DNA of 60,231 nucleotides. Origin: Bdellovibrio sp. (lineage in GTDB: Bacteria > Bdellovibrionota > Bdellovibrionia > Bdellovibrionales > Bdellovibrionaceae). A program made the translations under genes and the position numbers. A model generated the notes under the pieces. That model was not told the origin of the DNA. It saw only the letters and a list, made by a program, of their open reading frames with translations, and ran no database searches. The DNA is taken from positions 1 through 60,231 of the forward strand of contig JABWCO010000002.1 in assembly GCA_013360185.1 (NCBI GenBank). Reading direction: 5' to 3'. Below, one piece after another: positions 16,801-25,918 of the stretch (within the stretch, counting starts at the first letter, position 1; the number at the start of each line of letters is the position of its first letter).

Positions 16801-18255
16801 ATGAGTAAGACTTCAGGCTCAATGAATCAGACAGTTGTCAAAATTGTGTTCGGTATTTTGATGGGCCTTATTCCCTGCACGAGCTCTGCAGGCCAAATCA
16901 CCCCAGCACAAGAAGAAAAATGTAAAGCAGATGCTGAAAAATTGGGAGGCTCTGCAAAAGACAAAATGAAAGCCGAGCTCAAATGTATCGGTGCTTATGT
17001 CGACGGTCGAGTTAACTTTGATGACGACAAAGGCGTAAACTGCAATGACGTAGACAAACAAGCCGCAGAAATTCGTCGTAATATTACTAAGGCCTGCAAT
17101 GATGCAGGCCTTGGCAAAAGTTGCGCAGCTAATTCAATGGCCTGTGGCAAAGAACTAGAAGAAGAGGATTTTGATACTGCGAGTGCCATTGGAGCCGCCC
17201 TGGGGATTCCGAATGCAAACAATCAACAAGTAGCCAACAAGTGCCCACAAATGAGCACTCGCGATGCTTCTGAAAGCCGTAAAAGCCTACAAAAGGATAT
17301 TAAAGAAGACGAAAAGGAACTTGCAGATCTAGCAAAAGAAGCTGCGGAGCTGCAGGCTGATTACGATAAAGAAGTCCAAAAAATTCAAGAAGATCTAACC
17401 AAAGCGCAAGAAGACTACAAAGAAAAGGAAAAAAAATTCAATCAAGATGAACGTGAACGCATTGCTGACTTCCAGAAGACCCAAGCTCAAGCTGCACAGG
17501 ACTTGCGTTCGAAGGGCGACGAAATTCTAAGCCTACGAGGGCAATTAACAGCACTTTTAAGAAACAAAGCACGTGCTTTAAATAAACTATCTGAGTCTAC
17601 GGGAAAGTTAGCATGCATGGCTGAAGTAAATAAAATGAAGGCTGAATATGAGAAAATGATGGGCTCGAGCACGTCAAGTAGTGCCAACTTTATTGGTCAG
17701 GCAAAAAAGAAGAAGCTTGAAATGACCCGTACCTATTCAACCTGCATGGCTGATTTCTATCAACAAAGAATCCAGCTGAATGAACAAACACAAAATCAAC
17801 AAGAAACGCTCGAAAAGAAAATTGCGGATACTCAATCCACTATGGACAATATCCAAGATTCTTTAAATTTGGCACAAAATCAATTAAATGAAATTGCCAA
17901 AGATGCTGCTGAAAGCAAAAAAGAAGCTCTGCAAAGTGTGATTGACCTGGGCACAAGATCACAACAACAGATGCAATCTGCTTACTCAAAACTTCAAAAA
18001 AACTTACAAGCTCTGCAAGCAAAGACGGCGAGTACACAGAAATCATTGACGACTGCAAATAACGAGTTACTTTCCTTGGGACCAGTACCTAAAACAAAAA
18101 AAGACTTGTCAGCGTCGGACGCTGCTCAAACTATTGCCGATGAAGTGCAAAACTTAAATTCTATTGCAAAAAATCCCGCATACAAGGATTGCGGAAGCAT
18201 CAAGAACATCCAAGAAGAAGTTAAGAAATACAAGGATATTCACGGAATACAGTAG
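16801..18255 (+). CDS. Secreted coiled-coil protein of unknown function
   Basis: A 484-residue protein with a signal peptide (hydrophobic about residues 12-24, cleavage near SSAG at 30). The N-terminal part (30-150) is cysteine-rich (CKADAEKL, LKCIG, NCND, CNDAGLGKSCAANSMACG). Residues 160-450 form a long charged coiled coil (Lys/Glu/Gln/Ala). The final 30 residues hold one more cysteine (KDCGSIKN). GGGGAGG lies seven bases before the ATG. The domain layout, disulfide-rich head and rod, suggests a structural or adhesive envelope protein; the family is unknown to me. It appears monocistronic. Confidence 0.8.
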   Translation: MSKTSGSMNQTVVKIVFGILMGLIPCTSSAGQITPAQEEKCKADAEKLGGSAKDKMKAELKCIGAYVDGRVNFDDDKGVNCNDVDKQAAEIRRNITKACNDAGLGKSCAANSMACGKELEEEDFDTASAIGAALGIPNANNQQVANKCPQMSTRDASESRKSLQKDIKEDEKELADLAKEAAELQADYDKEVQKIQEDLTKAQEDYKEKEKKFNQDERERIADFQKTQAQAAQDLRSKGDEILSLRGQLTALLRNKARALNKLSESTGKLACMAEVNKMKAEYEKMMGSSTSSSANFIGQAKKKKLEMTRTYSTCMADFYQQRIQLNEQTQNQQETLEKKIADTQSTMDNIQDSLNLAQNQLNEIAKDAAESKKEALQSVIDLGTRSQQQMQSAYSKLQKNLQALQAKTASTQKSLTTANNELLSLGPVPKTKKDLSASDAAQTIADEVQNLNSIAKNPAYKDCGSIKNIQEEVKKYKDIHGIQ

Positions 18256-18356
18256 CACGCCTTCGGGCTAGCTCAGTATGCCCCCGTCATTCGTCGAGGA
18301 CATACTCTCACGCACTCAGCTAATACGACAGTCTGCTAGACCCACACACATCACAC

Positions 18357-18391
18357 TGCTAGAATGAGGGCTCTTAAAAGGAGCCCTTTTT
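18357..18391 (+). promoter_or_regulatory. Extended -10 promoter merged with a terminator-like hairpin before PBP1A
   Basis: TGCTAGAAT (18357-18365) fits an extended -10 element, with start expected near 18372. Directly after it GGGCTC (18368-18373) pairs with GAGCCC (18381-18386), followed by five T. AAAAGGAG in the loop and 3' arm is the ribosome site for the GTG at 18393. A transcript started here would begin within the stem and leave the site open; read-through from upstream would fold the full hairpin. Confidence 0.5.
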
Positions 18392-18392
18392 C

Positions 18393-21080
18393 GTGTTAAA
18401 AAAAATCATCCTCTTTTTTGTTGCTCTTGGCCTTATTGGAATTCTTGGCGCATACCTTATCGTAAAGTCTGTCCAGTCCTCATTACCTCAACTGATCACA
18501 GTTAAAGACTTTCAACCTTTGTTGGTCAGCCAAGTGTATGATCGCAACGGAAAGAGAATTGGTGAATTCCTGCGTGAGCGTCGCACCTTAGTGAATTTTG
18601 ATAAAATTCCTAAGAACGTCGTCAATGCCTTCTTGGCCGCAGAAGATGATCAGTTTTATCAACACAAAGGAATCAATCCTCAGGCAATTTTCCGTGCAGC
18701 CCTTGCGAACTTAAGAGCCGGCAGATCAGTTCAAGGTGGTTCGACGATCACTCAACAGGTTGCAAAAACTTTGTTGCTGACGGATGAAAAGACTTTAACG
18801 CGTAAATTGCGCGACATTCTTTTGGCCATCGAAATGGAAAAGAATCTTAGCAAAGACGATATCTTGTATCTTTACCTGAACCAAATTTATTTCGGTCAAG
18901 GTGCTTACGGTATCGAACAAGCGGCCCAAGTGTACTATCGCAAAACAGTCAGTAAATTAACGTTGTCTGAAATGGCCATCTTAGCCGGTTTACCAAAAGC
19001 TCCAAGTGCCTATAGCCCAGTAAGAAACCCAGTGCGCGCCAAAGAACGACAAGTCTATGTATTGCGCCGTATGGCAGAAGTCGGCTTTATTAAGAAAGAA
19101 GAAGCCGAAGCGGCCATCAAAGAGCCTGTCAAAGTTTACGTTCGTGAAAATTATGAAGAGTTCGCCCCCTTTTTCTTAGAAACCGTGCGCCAGCTTTTAG
19201 TAGCACAACTTGGTGAAGACACGGTCTTGGATAAAGGCTTAAAAATTTACACAAGCCTTGATTTAGATAAGCAGCTTGCGGCACAAAACTCAGTTCTGGC
19301 GGGCTTAAAGTCATTAGATAAACGTCAGGGCTATCGTGGTCCTTTAAAAAATATTTCTGAAGCTGATGGTATTCAAGAGTTCTTAAAAGAAAATCAGAAA
19401 AAACTTGTCTCTGACTTTACTCCCGAGCGCATCATTATGCCTGATGGTAAATTTGCTGACATCGTTCCGGTGAAATCAGCTAAAGACAGCAAAGAACATC
19501 CTTTGTTGCCTCCTTACATCAAGCTCAAAGATTCTGTTCAAGGTGTTGTTACAGAGATCAATGACACCACGGGATTGGTCACGGTGGCTTTACCAGAAAC
19601 TCAAGGTCTGATTGATTTAGAGTCTATGACTTGGGCTCGTAAGCCTGACCCAGAAATTCGCTGGGACCTTGCTACAGTGAAAAAACCCTCAGAGGCTTTA
19701 AAAAAGGGTGATGTGATTCTGGTTAAAGTAGTTGCCGATAAATTTACGTCGACTCGTCTTGAAAACTCTTTGGCTAAAAAGAAGCTCACGCCACAAAATC
19801 TTCCTGACTTTAATAAGTATTTGGGATTAGAGCTTGATCAAGAACCGTTGGTTGAAGGCTCTCTGATTTCTTTTGACCAAGAAACACAAGACATTCTAGC
19901 GATGGTTGGCGGATCTAGTTTTGCGAAAAGTGAATTCAATCGCGCCATTCAAGCTCCTCGCCAAACAGGCTCGGCATTTAAGGCTATTGTTTACGCTTCG
20001 GCTTTAGAAAAAGGTTATACCCCTGCAACACCGATCATGGATGCTCCGATTGTGTATGAAGAAGGGGGATCTTCTGATTCCGAAGGACAGGGTGATCCAA
20101 AAGTTTGGAAACCATCAAATCACTCAAAAAGTTTTGGCGGCGACATCTTATTCAGAAATGCCTTGGTCAAATCTCTGAATATTCCTACAGTAAAAATTAT
20201 TGAAGATGTGGGTGTTCCTTGGGCGACGGAATATGCACGTCGCTTAGGTATTTATTCTCCGCTGAATCCGGATTTTACTTTAGCGCTTGGTTCCAGCAGC
20301 GTGACTTTATATGAAATGACTAAAGTTTTTGCAGAGTTCGGTCGTTTAGGGAAAAGAATTTCTCCACTGCTAATTCGCAAGGTTGAAGATGCCAATGGCA
20401 AAGTGATCCTGCAGCAGACAACTCTGGATACACGCTTTGACAAAGAGATTAAGACTATCTCTGACGACTTTGAAACTCGTCGCAAAGCTTATTTAGAAGC
20501 GCAAGCAAACGCCGCGGCCAATGATGCGGCACAAGAGCCAAAAAAGAAGGATCCAAAGCACGCGAAGCTAGATGAATTTATTTTCTTCCAAGATCCAAAC
20601 CAACTGATTCGTCCAACGACAGCCTATGTGATGACAACCCTTCTGCGTGGCGTGATTGAAGACGCTGGAGGAACCGGGGGACAAGCACGGGCCTTGGGAC
20701 GTGAAGTCGCTGGCAAAACAGGTTCAACGAACAACTACTATGACGCATGGTTCATCGGTTACACACCGCAAGTTGCTACGGGCGTTTGGGTGGGTTTTGA
20801 CAAAGAAAAGAGTATCGGCAAGGGCGAAGTGGGTGGACGTTCGGCGTTACCTATCTGGCTTGATTACATGAAAGTGGCTCACGACGGACTGCCTCAGATG
20901 AGTTTCCCAGTGCCTGACGGAATCGTCTTTGCTAATATCGATTCCGAAACTGGTAAGCTAGCTTCTGCTTCCACTAAGAAGATTCTCCGTCAGGCATTCG
21001 TAGAGGGCACTGAACCAACAGCCGCGTCTAACAAAGCCGAAGAAGCGACGGACTTTTACAAACAGGATTTGTCTGAATGA
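18393..21080 (+). CDS. mrcA: Penicillin-binding protein 1A, bifunctional transglycosylase/transpeptidase
   Basis: Class A PBP that polymerises and cross-links peptidoglycan outside the inner membrane. The start codon is GTG with GGAG nine bases upstream. Residues 3-25 form the membrane anchor. The GT51 domain (about 50-225) has EDDQFYQHKGI and GGSTITQQVAKTLLL. An OB-like insert lies in the 370-490 range. The transpeptidase domain shows SxxK in TGSAFK, SxN in SLNIP and KTG in AGKTGSTN. The length of 895 is slightly above E. coli PBP1A. uvrA begins inside its stop codon (ATGA). Confidence 0.95.
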   Translation: MLKKIILFFVALGLIGILGAYLIVKSVQSSLPQLITVKDFQPLLVSQVYDRNGKRIGEFLRERRTLVNFDKIPKNVVNAFLAAEDDQFYQHKGINPQAIFRAALANLRAGRSVQGGSTITQQVAKTLLLTDEKTLTRKLRDILLAIEMEKNLSKDDILYLYLNQIYFGQGAYGIEQAAQVYYRKTVSKLTLSEMAILAGLPKAPSAYSPVRNPVRAKERQVYVLRRMAEVGFIKKEEAEAAIKEPVKVYVRENYEEFAPFFLETVRQLLVAQLGEDTVLDKGLKIYTSLDLDKQLAAQNSVLAGLKSLDKRQGYRGPLKNISEADGIQEFLKENQKKLVSDFTPERIIMPDGKFADIVPVKSAKDSKEHPLLPPYIKLKDSVQGVVTEINDTTGLVTVALPETQGLIDLESMTWARKPDPEIRWDLATVKKPSEALKKGDVILVKVVADKFTSTRLENSLAKKKLTPQNLPDFNKYLGLELDQEPLVEGSLISFDQETQDILAMVGGSSFAKSEFNRAIQAPRQTGSAFKAIVYASALEKGYTPATPIMDAPIVYEEGGSSDSEGQGDPKVWKPSNHSKSFGGDILFRNALVKSLNIPTVKIIEDVGVPWATEYARRLGIYSPLNPDFTLALGSSSVTLYEMTKVFAEFGRLGKRISPLLIRKVEDANGKVILQQTTLDTRFDKEIKTISDDFETRRKAYLEAQANAAANDAAQEPKKKDPKHAKLDEFIFFQDPNQLIRPTTAYVMTTLLRGVIEDAGGTGGQARALGREVAGKTGSTNNYYDAWFIGYTPQVATGVWVGFDKEKSIGKGEVGGRSALPIWLDYMKVAHDGLPQMSFPVPDGIVFANIDSETGKLASASTKKILRQAFVEGTEPTAASNKAEEATDFYKQDLSE

Positions 21081-24031
21081 AGAATATTCACCTCTGGGGG
21101 GTGAAACAGAACAATCTAAAAAACATTGAGGTTAAAATTCCTGTCGGCTCAATGACAGTCGTTTGTGGACCCAGTGGATCAGGAAAGTCCTCGCTTGCCT
21201 TTGAAACTTTATTTGCTGAAGGCCAACGTCGCTTTATTGAAAGTATGTCGAACTATGCTCGACAATTTTTAAATAAAGCCCCTAAGCCTGATATTGAAGG
21301 CATTAATAATATTCCTCCGGCAATTTCGATTGAACAAAAGAACACCATCAAAAGTTCACGTTCAACGGTGGGCACAACAACTGAAATCATTGATTACTTG
21401 CGCTTGCTGTACGAAAAAATTGGCAAGTCGTACTGCCCCACCCACCACTGCCCGACCGAAAAAGAAAGCGTCACAGAAGCCACCGACAAGGTCATTAAAC
21501 TTTTTAATGGCAAACGTGGTTACATCCTAGTTGAAATCAATGCGCAAAGCCGTGTCGCAGAAGGTAAAAAACTTCACTCACTGCTTTTGCAAGATGGTTA
21601 CCTTCGCATTTACATTCCAAAGGCCAGCGAAGCACCGCCTGCCGCAAAAGCAGCTACGAAAAAAACTGCTGGAAAAAAAGCTTCTAAAAAAGCCGCAGCC
21701 CCTATTCCTGCTGCGACCACCATTGTCCCTTCGACGGCACCAGGGACTACAAAAGAAGACATGGGTACGGTTGTTGAGATCGGCGACCCAGCTGCTATTA
21801 AAAAAGGTCTGCCGAAAGAAACTTTTTATCTTGTCATAGATCGCATGAGCTTTAACTCAGACGAACAAGGGCGCATTGCGGATTCTTTGACTCAAGCTTA
21901 TGAAGCCAGCATCAAATACAATACGACACTAGTTACTCGTCGCGCGACCGTGTTGACGACAGAGGGCGAACGCCTGCAAGTCAGCGAAGAAGCTTCTTGT
22001 CCGGTGTGTGGTTATACTCCACCGCAATTAAGTTCACGCCTTTTTAGTTTTAATTCTCCGATCGGTGCCTGCCCAACTTGTAAGGGCTTTGGCAACATTC
22101 TTGAGGTCGACGAAGGAAAAGTAATTCCAAATCCCAATATGACTATTGCACAAGGTGCTTTAAGTCCGTTTTGGATGCCGAGTGCTGCCCATGAAAAAAA
22201 GCAGCTTTTAAGTTACTGTAAAAAAGCAAAAATCGACGTGCACACCCCTTGGAGTGAGCTGCCGAAAGAACAGCGCGATCTTATTTGGAATGGCACCGAG
22301 GACTTCTTTGGAGTTCGCGGGCTTTTTGAATATCTTGATCAAATTAAATACAAAATGCATGTGCGCGTATTTATTTCGCGTTTCCGCAGTCCCTTCGTAT
22401 GTCCTACGTGCAAAGGGGCGCGCCTGCGCAACGAAGCGAACCATGTTTTAATTGAAAGCTCGAATATCAATGATTTGTCGTCCATGACGATCGAAGACTT
22501 ACAAGCCTTCTTTGAAAAACTGAAACCGACCCCGTACCAATTGGAAGTTGCCGCAGAGGTTTTAAAACAAATCCGCGCACGCTTAGAGTTCCTTATGCGG
22601 GTTGGGGTTCATTATTTATCCTTAAGTCGTGAAACCAGAACTTTATCTGGTGGTGAATATCAGCGCTTAATTTTAGCCAACCAATTAGGTTCAGGATTGT
22701 CACAGGCGCTATATGTCTTGGATGAACCGACCGTCGGCTTACACCCCCGCGACAATGATCGCCTGATTTCTATTCTTAAAGACCTTAAAGAGCTTGGTAA
22801 CACCTTGGTGATCGTAGAACATGATCACGACGTGATTAAGGCCAGCGAACACATCATCGAAATGGGTCCTGGATCTGGATATCTTGGTGGAGAAGTCGTT
22901 TACGCAGGCGAAACGAAGCAGTTTTTCTCTTTTGAAAAATCAAATACGGCGCCTTACTTAAAAGAAAAAACCCATGCGCCCTTGCGCACGATTCGCCCTG
23001 TGGATGTGGATTCGTACAAAGTAAAAATTGAATTACGTGGTGCCAAAGGGCACAACCTGAAAAACCTGGATGTCACGATTCCTTTAAACCGACTTGTGAC
23101 GGTAACGGGTGTCAGTGGATCTGGAAAATCCACATTGATCTCTAAGACTCTTTATCCTGCTTTAGCGCGTGCCTTAGATATCGAATATCTTCCGGCACAA
23201 GAATACGCGGGTATTGATGGCGTTGATCATATTAAAAACGTTCTTTTGATCGACCAGTCACCGATTGGGAAATCAGCGCGCAGTTCGCCGATCACCTACC
23301 TTAAAGCCTTTGATGCGATTCGTACGATTATGGCGACGACCCCTGAAGCTCAGTCTCGTGGTTACACACCCGGCACATTCAGTTTGAATGTGGATGGTGG
23401 CCGTTGCCCGGCTTGCAAAGGGACTGGCTATGAAGAGATCGACATGATGTTTATGGATAACGTGGTTATTCCATGTGACGTCTGCGACAGCAAAAAGTAC
23501 CGTCCCGAAATTTTAGAAATTCAGTACAAAAATAAAAATGTGCACGAAATTTTGTCTATGACAGTCAACGAGGCAATGAACTTCTTTGTTGCTCATCCAA
23601 ATATTCGGAAGCCCTTAAGTGTCCTTAAAGAAGTGGGCTTAGACTATCTGCAACTGGGACAGCCCGCGAACTCTTTAAGCGGAGGCGAATCGCAACGCCT
23701 TAAAATCGCCAAAGAACTGTCCCAAGTTCAGCAAAAATCGACTTTATATATTTTAGATGAGCCAACAACCGGCCTGCATTTTAAAGAGGTCGAACTATTA
23801 ATGAAGGTTCTAAATAAATTGATCGAAACCGGCGGCAGTGTCGTTGTCGTTGAACACAACTTAGATGTGATCCGTGGGTCTGATTATATCATTGACCTAG
23901 GCCCGGAAGCGGGTAAAAAAGGCGGAAACATCGTAGCGCAGGGCACCCCAGATGATATCATGAAGGTGAAGAAAAGCCTGACGGGACAATATCTAAAAAG
24001 ATATGTCAGTGGCGTAAACACCACGATTTAA
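21077..24031 (+). CDS. uvrA: Excinuclease ABC subunit UvrA with a Lys/Ala-rich insert
   Basis: Damage-recognition ATPase of nucleotide excision repair. Two ABC modules are visible: Walker A GPSGSGKSS (about 32-40) and GVSGSGKST (about 675), with signatures LSGGEYQR and LSGGESQR. Zinc modules appear as CPVC...CPTC, CPTCKGARL and CPACKGTG...CDVC. It is 984 residues against about 940 in E. coli. The difference is mainly a low-complexity Lys/Ala/Pro/Thr stretch at about residues 184-228 (KAATKKTAGKKASKKAAAP), just before a segment aligned with the UvrB-binding region. It overlaps the PBP1A stop by four bases, an unusual neighbour for a repair gene. Confidence 0.95.
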   Translation: MKNIHLWGVKQNNLKNIEVKIPVGSMTVVCGPSGSGKSSLAFETLFAEGQRRFIESMSNYARQFLNKAPKPDIEGINNIPPAISIEQKNTIKSSRSTVGTTTEIIDYLRLLYEKIGKSYCPTHHCPTEKESVTEATDKVIKLFNGKRGYILVEINAQSRVAEGKKLHSLLLQDGYLRIYIPKASEAPPAAKAATKKTAGKKASKKAAAPIPAATTIVPSTAPGTTKEDMGTVVEIGDPAAIKKGLPKETFYLVIDRMSFNSDEQGRIADSLTQAYEASIKYNTTLVTRRATVLTTEGERLQVSEEASCPVCGYTPPQLSSRLFSFNSPIGACPTCKGFGNILEVDEGKVIPNPNMTIAQGALSPFWMPSAAHEKKQLLSYCKKAKIDVHTPWSELPKEQRDLIWNGTEDFFGVRGLFEYLDQIKYKMHVRVFISRFRSPFVCPTCKGARLRNEANHVLIESSNINDLSSMTIEDLQAFFEKLKPTPYQLEVAAEVLKQIRARLEFLMRVGVHYLSLSRETRTLSGGEYQRLILANQLGSGLSQALYVLDEPTVGLHPRDNDRLISILKDLKELGNTLVIVEHDHDVIKASEHIIEMGPGSGYLGGEVVYAGETKQFFSFEKSNTAPYLKEKTHAPLRTIRPVDVDSYKVKIELRGAKGHNLKNLDVTIPLNRLVTVTGVSGSGKSTLISKTLYPALARALDIEYLPAQEYAGIDGVDHIKNVLLIDQSPIGKSARSSPITYLKAFDAIRTIMATTPEAQSRGYTPGTFSLNVDGGRCPACKGTGYEEIDMMFMDNVVIPCDVCDSKKYRPEILEIQYKNKNVHEILSMTVNEAMNFFVAHPNIRKPLSVLKEVGLDYLQLGQPANSLSGGESQRLKIAKELSQVQQKSTLYILDEPTTGLHFKEVELLMKVLNKLIETGGSVVVVEHNLDVIRGSDYIIDLGPEAGKKGGNIVAQGTPDDIMKVKKSLTGQYLKRYVSGVNTTI

Positions 24032-24060
24032 TCTGAAGCGATGCAAAGCTTGGAAGTGAA

Positions 24061-25779
24061 ATGTTATCTAATGTAAAGAAGCTGCTCCCTGAACTTAAAG
24101 TATTTAAAAAACAACTGACGCTGGTCGCGATTACTGGTGTTTTCTACGCCACCGCGATGGCCACTTCGACAAAACTTCTTAAAGATCTTTTTGACGGCCT
24201 TTCTGCGGGTGAACACGAAAAAGTTCTTAACCTGGCTCCGCTTATGTTAGGTTTAGCGGTCATTATGGCCGTATCCAGGTACTTCCATATTTTTACGATG
24301 AACTTTGTCGCTGAATGTTTAGTGCAAAATGTTCGTCAACGCCTGCAGCAAAAGTTTATGTCTTTGAACCTGTCTTTTCATAATAACTATCACGCAGGTG
24401 CCGGTGGCTTGATCAGCCGCATCTTGAATGACATTCGCACCATCCAAGATGGCTTGCGTGTCGTAGCTGACGTGTTTCTTTATCCCCTGCAGTTTATTTT
24501 CCTCATCGGCATCATGCTACACTTAGATTGGAAGCTCACCTTAGCCATGATGATGGCTGCTCCAATAATCGCTATGATCTTAAAGTCCATCGCTCGCAGT
24601 ATGCGTAAGTACATTCCGCAGGAACGTGACGCCTTGGAGTACATGACCTCAACCATCAAAGAAAGCCTTGATGGCATTCGCATCATCCAGTCATTCAATC
24701 TTGAAAAAGACATGGCCAACCGCTTGATTCGGGATTCCAATAAATACCTAGATATCAGAAAGACAGTCTATAAACGTCAAGAAGCAGCGGGCCCTGCCTC
24801 TGAACTGATTGCAACAATTGTCATCTTAGGTGCTGTTGTTTACACAAGTTTTGAAATCGCGGCAGGTCGCTCTACTGCTGGAACCTTTATTGGCTTTTCA
24901 GCAGCCTTACTGCAACTAAACCCTGCAATTAAGCGTCTGCAAGAAGCTTACGTGCGTATCCAAGAAGTGGGCATTTCCACAAATCGTATTTTCTCGATTA
25001 TCGAAGACCCTTCCGAGGTGCCAGAGAAAGTAAATGCGCACCCGTTTCCCAAAGACTGGAAAAAAATCGTTTATAAAAATGTCAGCTTTACTTATGGCAA
25101 AGACATGATTCTTAAGAACATCAACCTTGAGATCAATCGTGGGGAAGTTGTTGCCTTAGTAGGCTCTAGCGGAAGTGGTAAGTCGACGATTGTAAACTTA
25201 CTAGAACGATTCTTTGATGCGACTTCCGGTGAAATTTTAGTGGATGGGGTGAATATTCTCGACGTCGGCCTTAAAGATCTGCGCCGTAATATTGCCCTAG
25301 TCACACAAGATGTTTTCTTATTCAGTGACACCATCGAAAAAAATATCTGGGCTGGTGACTATAATCGGGACCGTGCGGATGTCATGGCCATGGCTAAACT
25401 TGCAAATGCTCACGACTTTATTATGAAGATGCCCAAAGGCTACGAAAGCCGCGTTGGCGACAGGGGCAATCTTTTATCAGGCGGCGAAAAGCAACGCATC
25501 AGCATTGCTCGCGCGATGTTCAAAGATGCGCCCATCTTGATCCTCGATGAAGCGACGAGTGCTCTTGATACAGCCAGTGAAATCGAAGTACAAAAAGGGA
25601 TCGATCACCTTATGGAAGGCCGCACGGCCATTGTCGTTGCCCACAGATTATCCACTATTCAAAAGGCCGACAAAATTGTTGTCTTAAAGGCTGGCGAAAT
25701 CGTCGAAATCGGCAATCACAAAAACTTGCTAGACCAACAAGGCGAGTATTTCCGCTTCCATAGCCTGCAACACACCTAA
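24061..25779 (+). CDS. msbA: MsbA-like lipid A/LPS exporter, ABC transporter
   Basis: A 572-residue half transporter: six membrane helices (residues about 15-315) fused to an ATPase domain. Walker A is GSSGSGKST, the signature LSGGEKQR and Walker B ILILDEATSALD. The length, domain order and sequence fit MsbA, which flips lipid A-core across the inner membrane, but multidrug exporters of the same subfamily cannot be excluded by sequence alone. It lies 29 bases after uvrA on the same strand, so PBP1A-uvrA-msbA may be one transcript. Confidence 0.82.
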   Translation: MLSNVKKLLPELKVFKKQLTLVAITGVFYATAMATSTKLLKDLFDGLSAGEHEKVLNLAPLMLGLAVIMAVSRYFHIFTMNFVAECLVQNVRQRLQQKFMSLNLSFHNNYHAGAGGLISRILNDIRTIQDGLRVVADVFLYPLQFIFLIGIMLHLDWKLTLAMMMAAPIIAMILKSIARSMRKYIPQERDALEYMTSTIKESLDGIRIIQSFNLEKDMANRLIRDSNKYLDIRKTVYKRQEAAGPASELIATIVILGAVVYTSFEIAAGRSTAGTFIGFSAALLQLNPAIKRLQEAYVRIQEVGISTNRIFSIIEDPSEVPEKVNAHPFPKDWKKIVYKNVSFTYGKDMILKNINLEINRGEVVALVGSSGSGKSTIVNLLERFFDATSGEILVDGVNILDVGLKDLRRNIALVTQDVFLFSDTIEKNIWAGDYNRDRADVMAMAKLANAHDFIMKMPKGYESRVGDRGNLLSGGEKQRISIARAMFKDAPILILDEATSALDTASEIEVQKGIDHLMEGRTAIVVAHRLSTIQKADKIVVLKAGEIVEIGNHKNLLDQQGEYFRFHSLQHT

Positions 25780-25918
25780 AAATCATCTTTTCTCAGAATG
25801 AGATTGTCGTGCAAATCTAAAGTCTAGGTTTGCATACTTTTTCGACGATCTCTAAAGTTTGTCTACTTTGTTGACGATAAAAGATTTGACACTTTTACGT
25901 CACCGAAAGGACGAGATT

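Noticed and set aside
18256-18356. Possible small RNA or tRNA in the gap before PBP1A
   Set aside because: No cloverleaf, no T-loop sequence and only 4-6-bp stems could be found.
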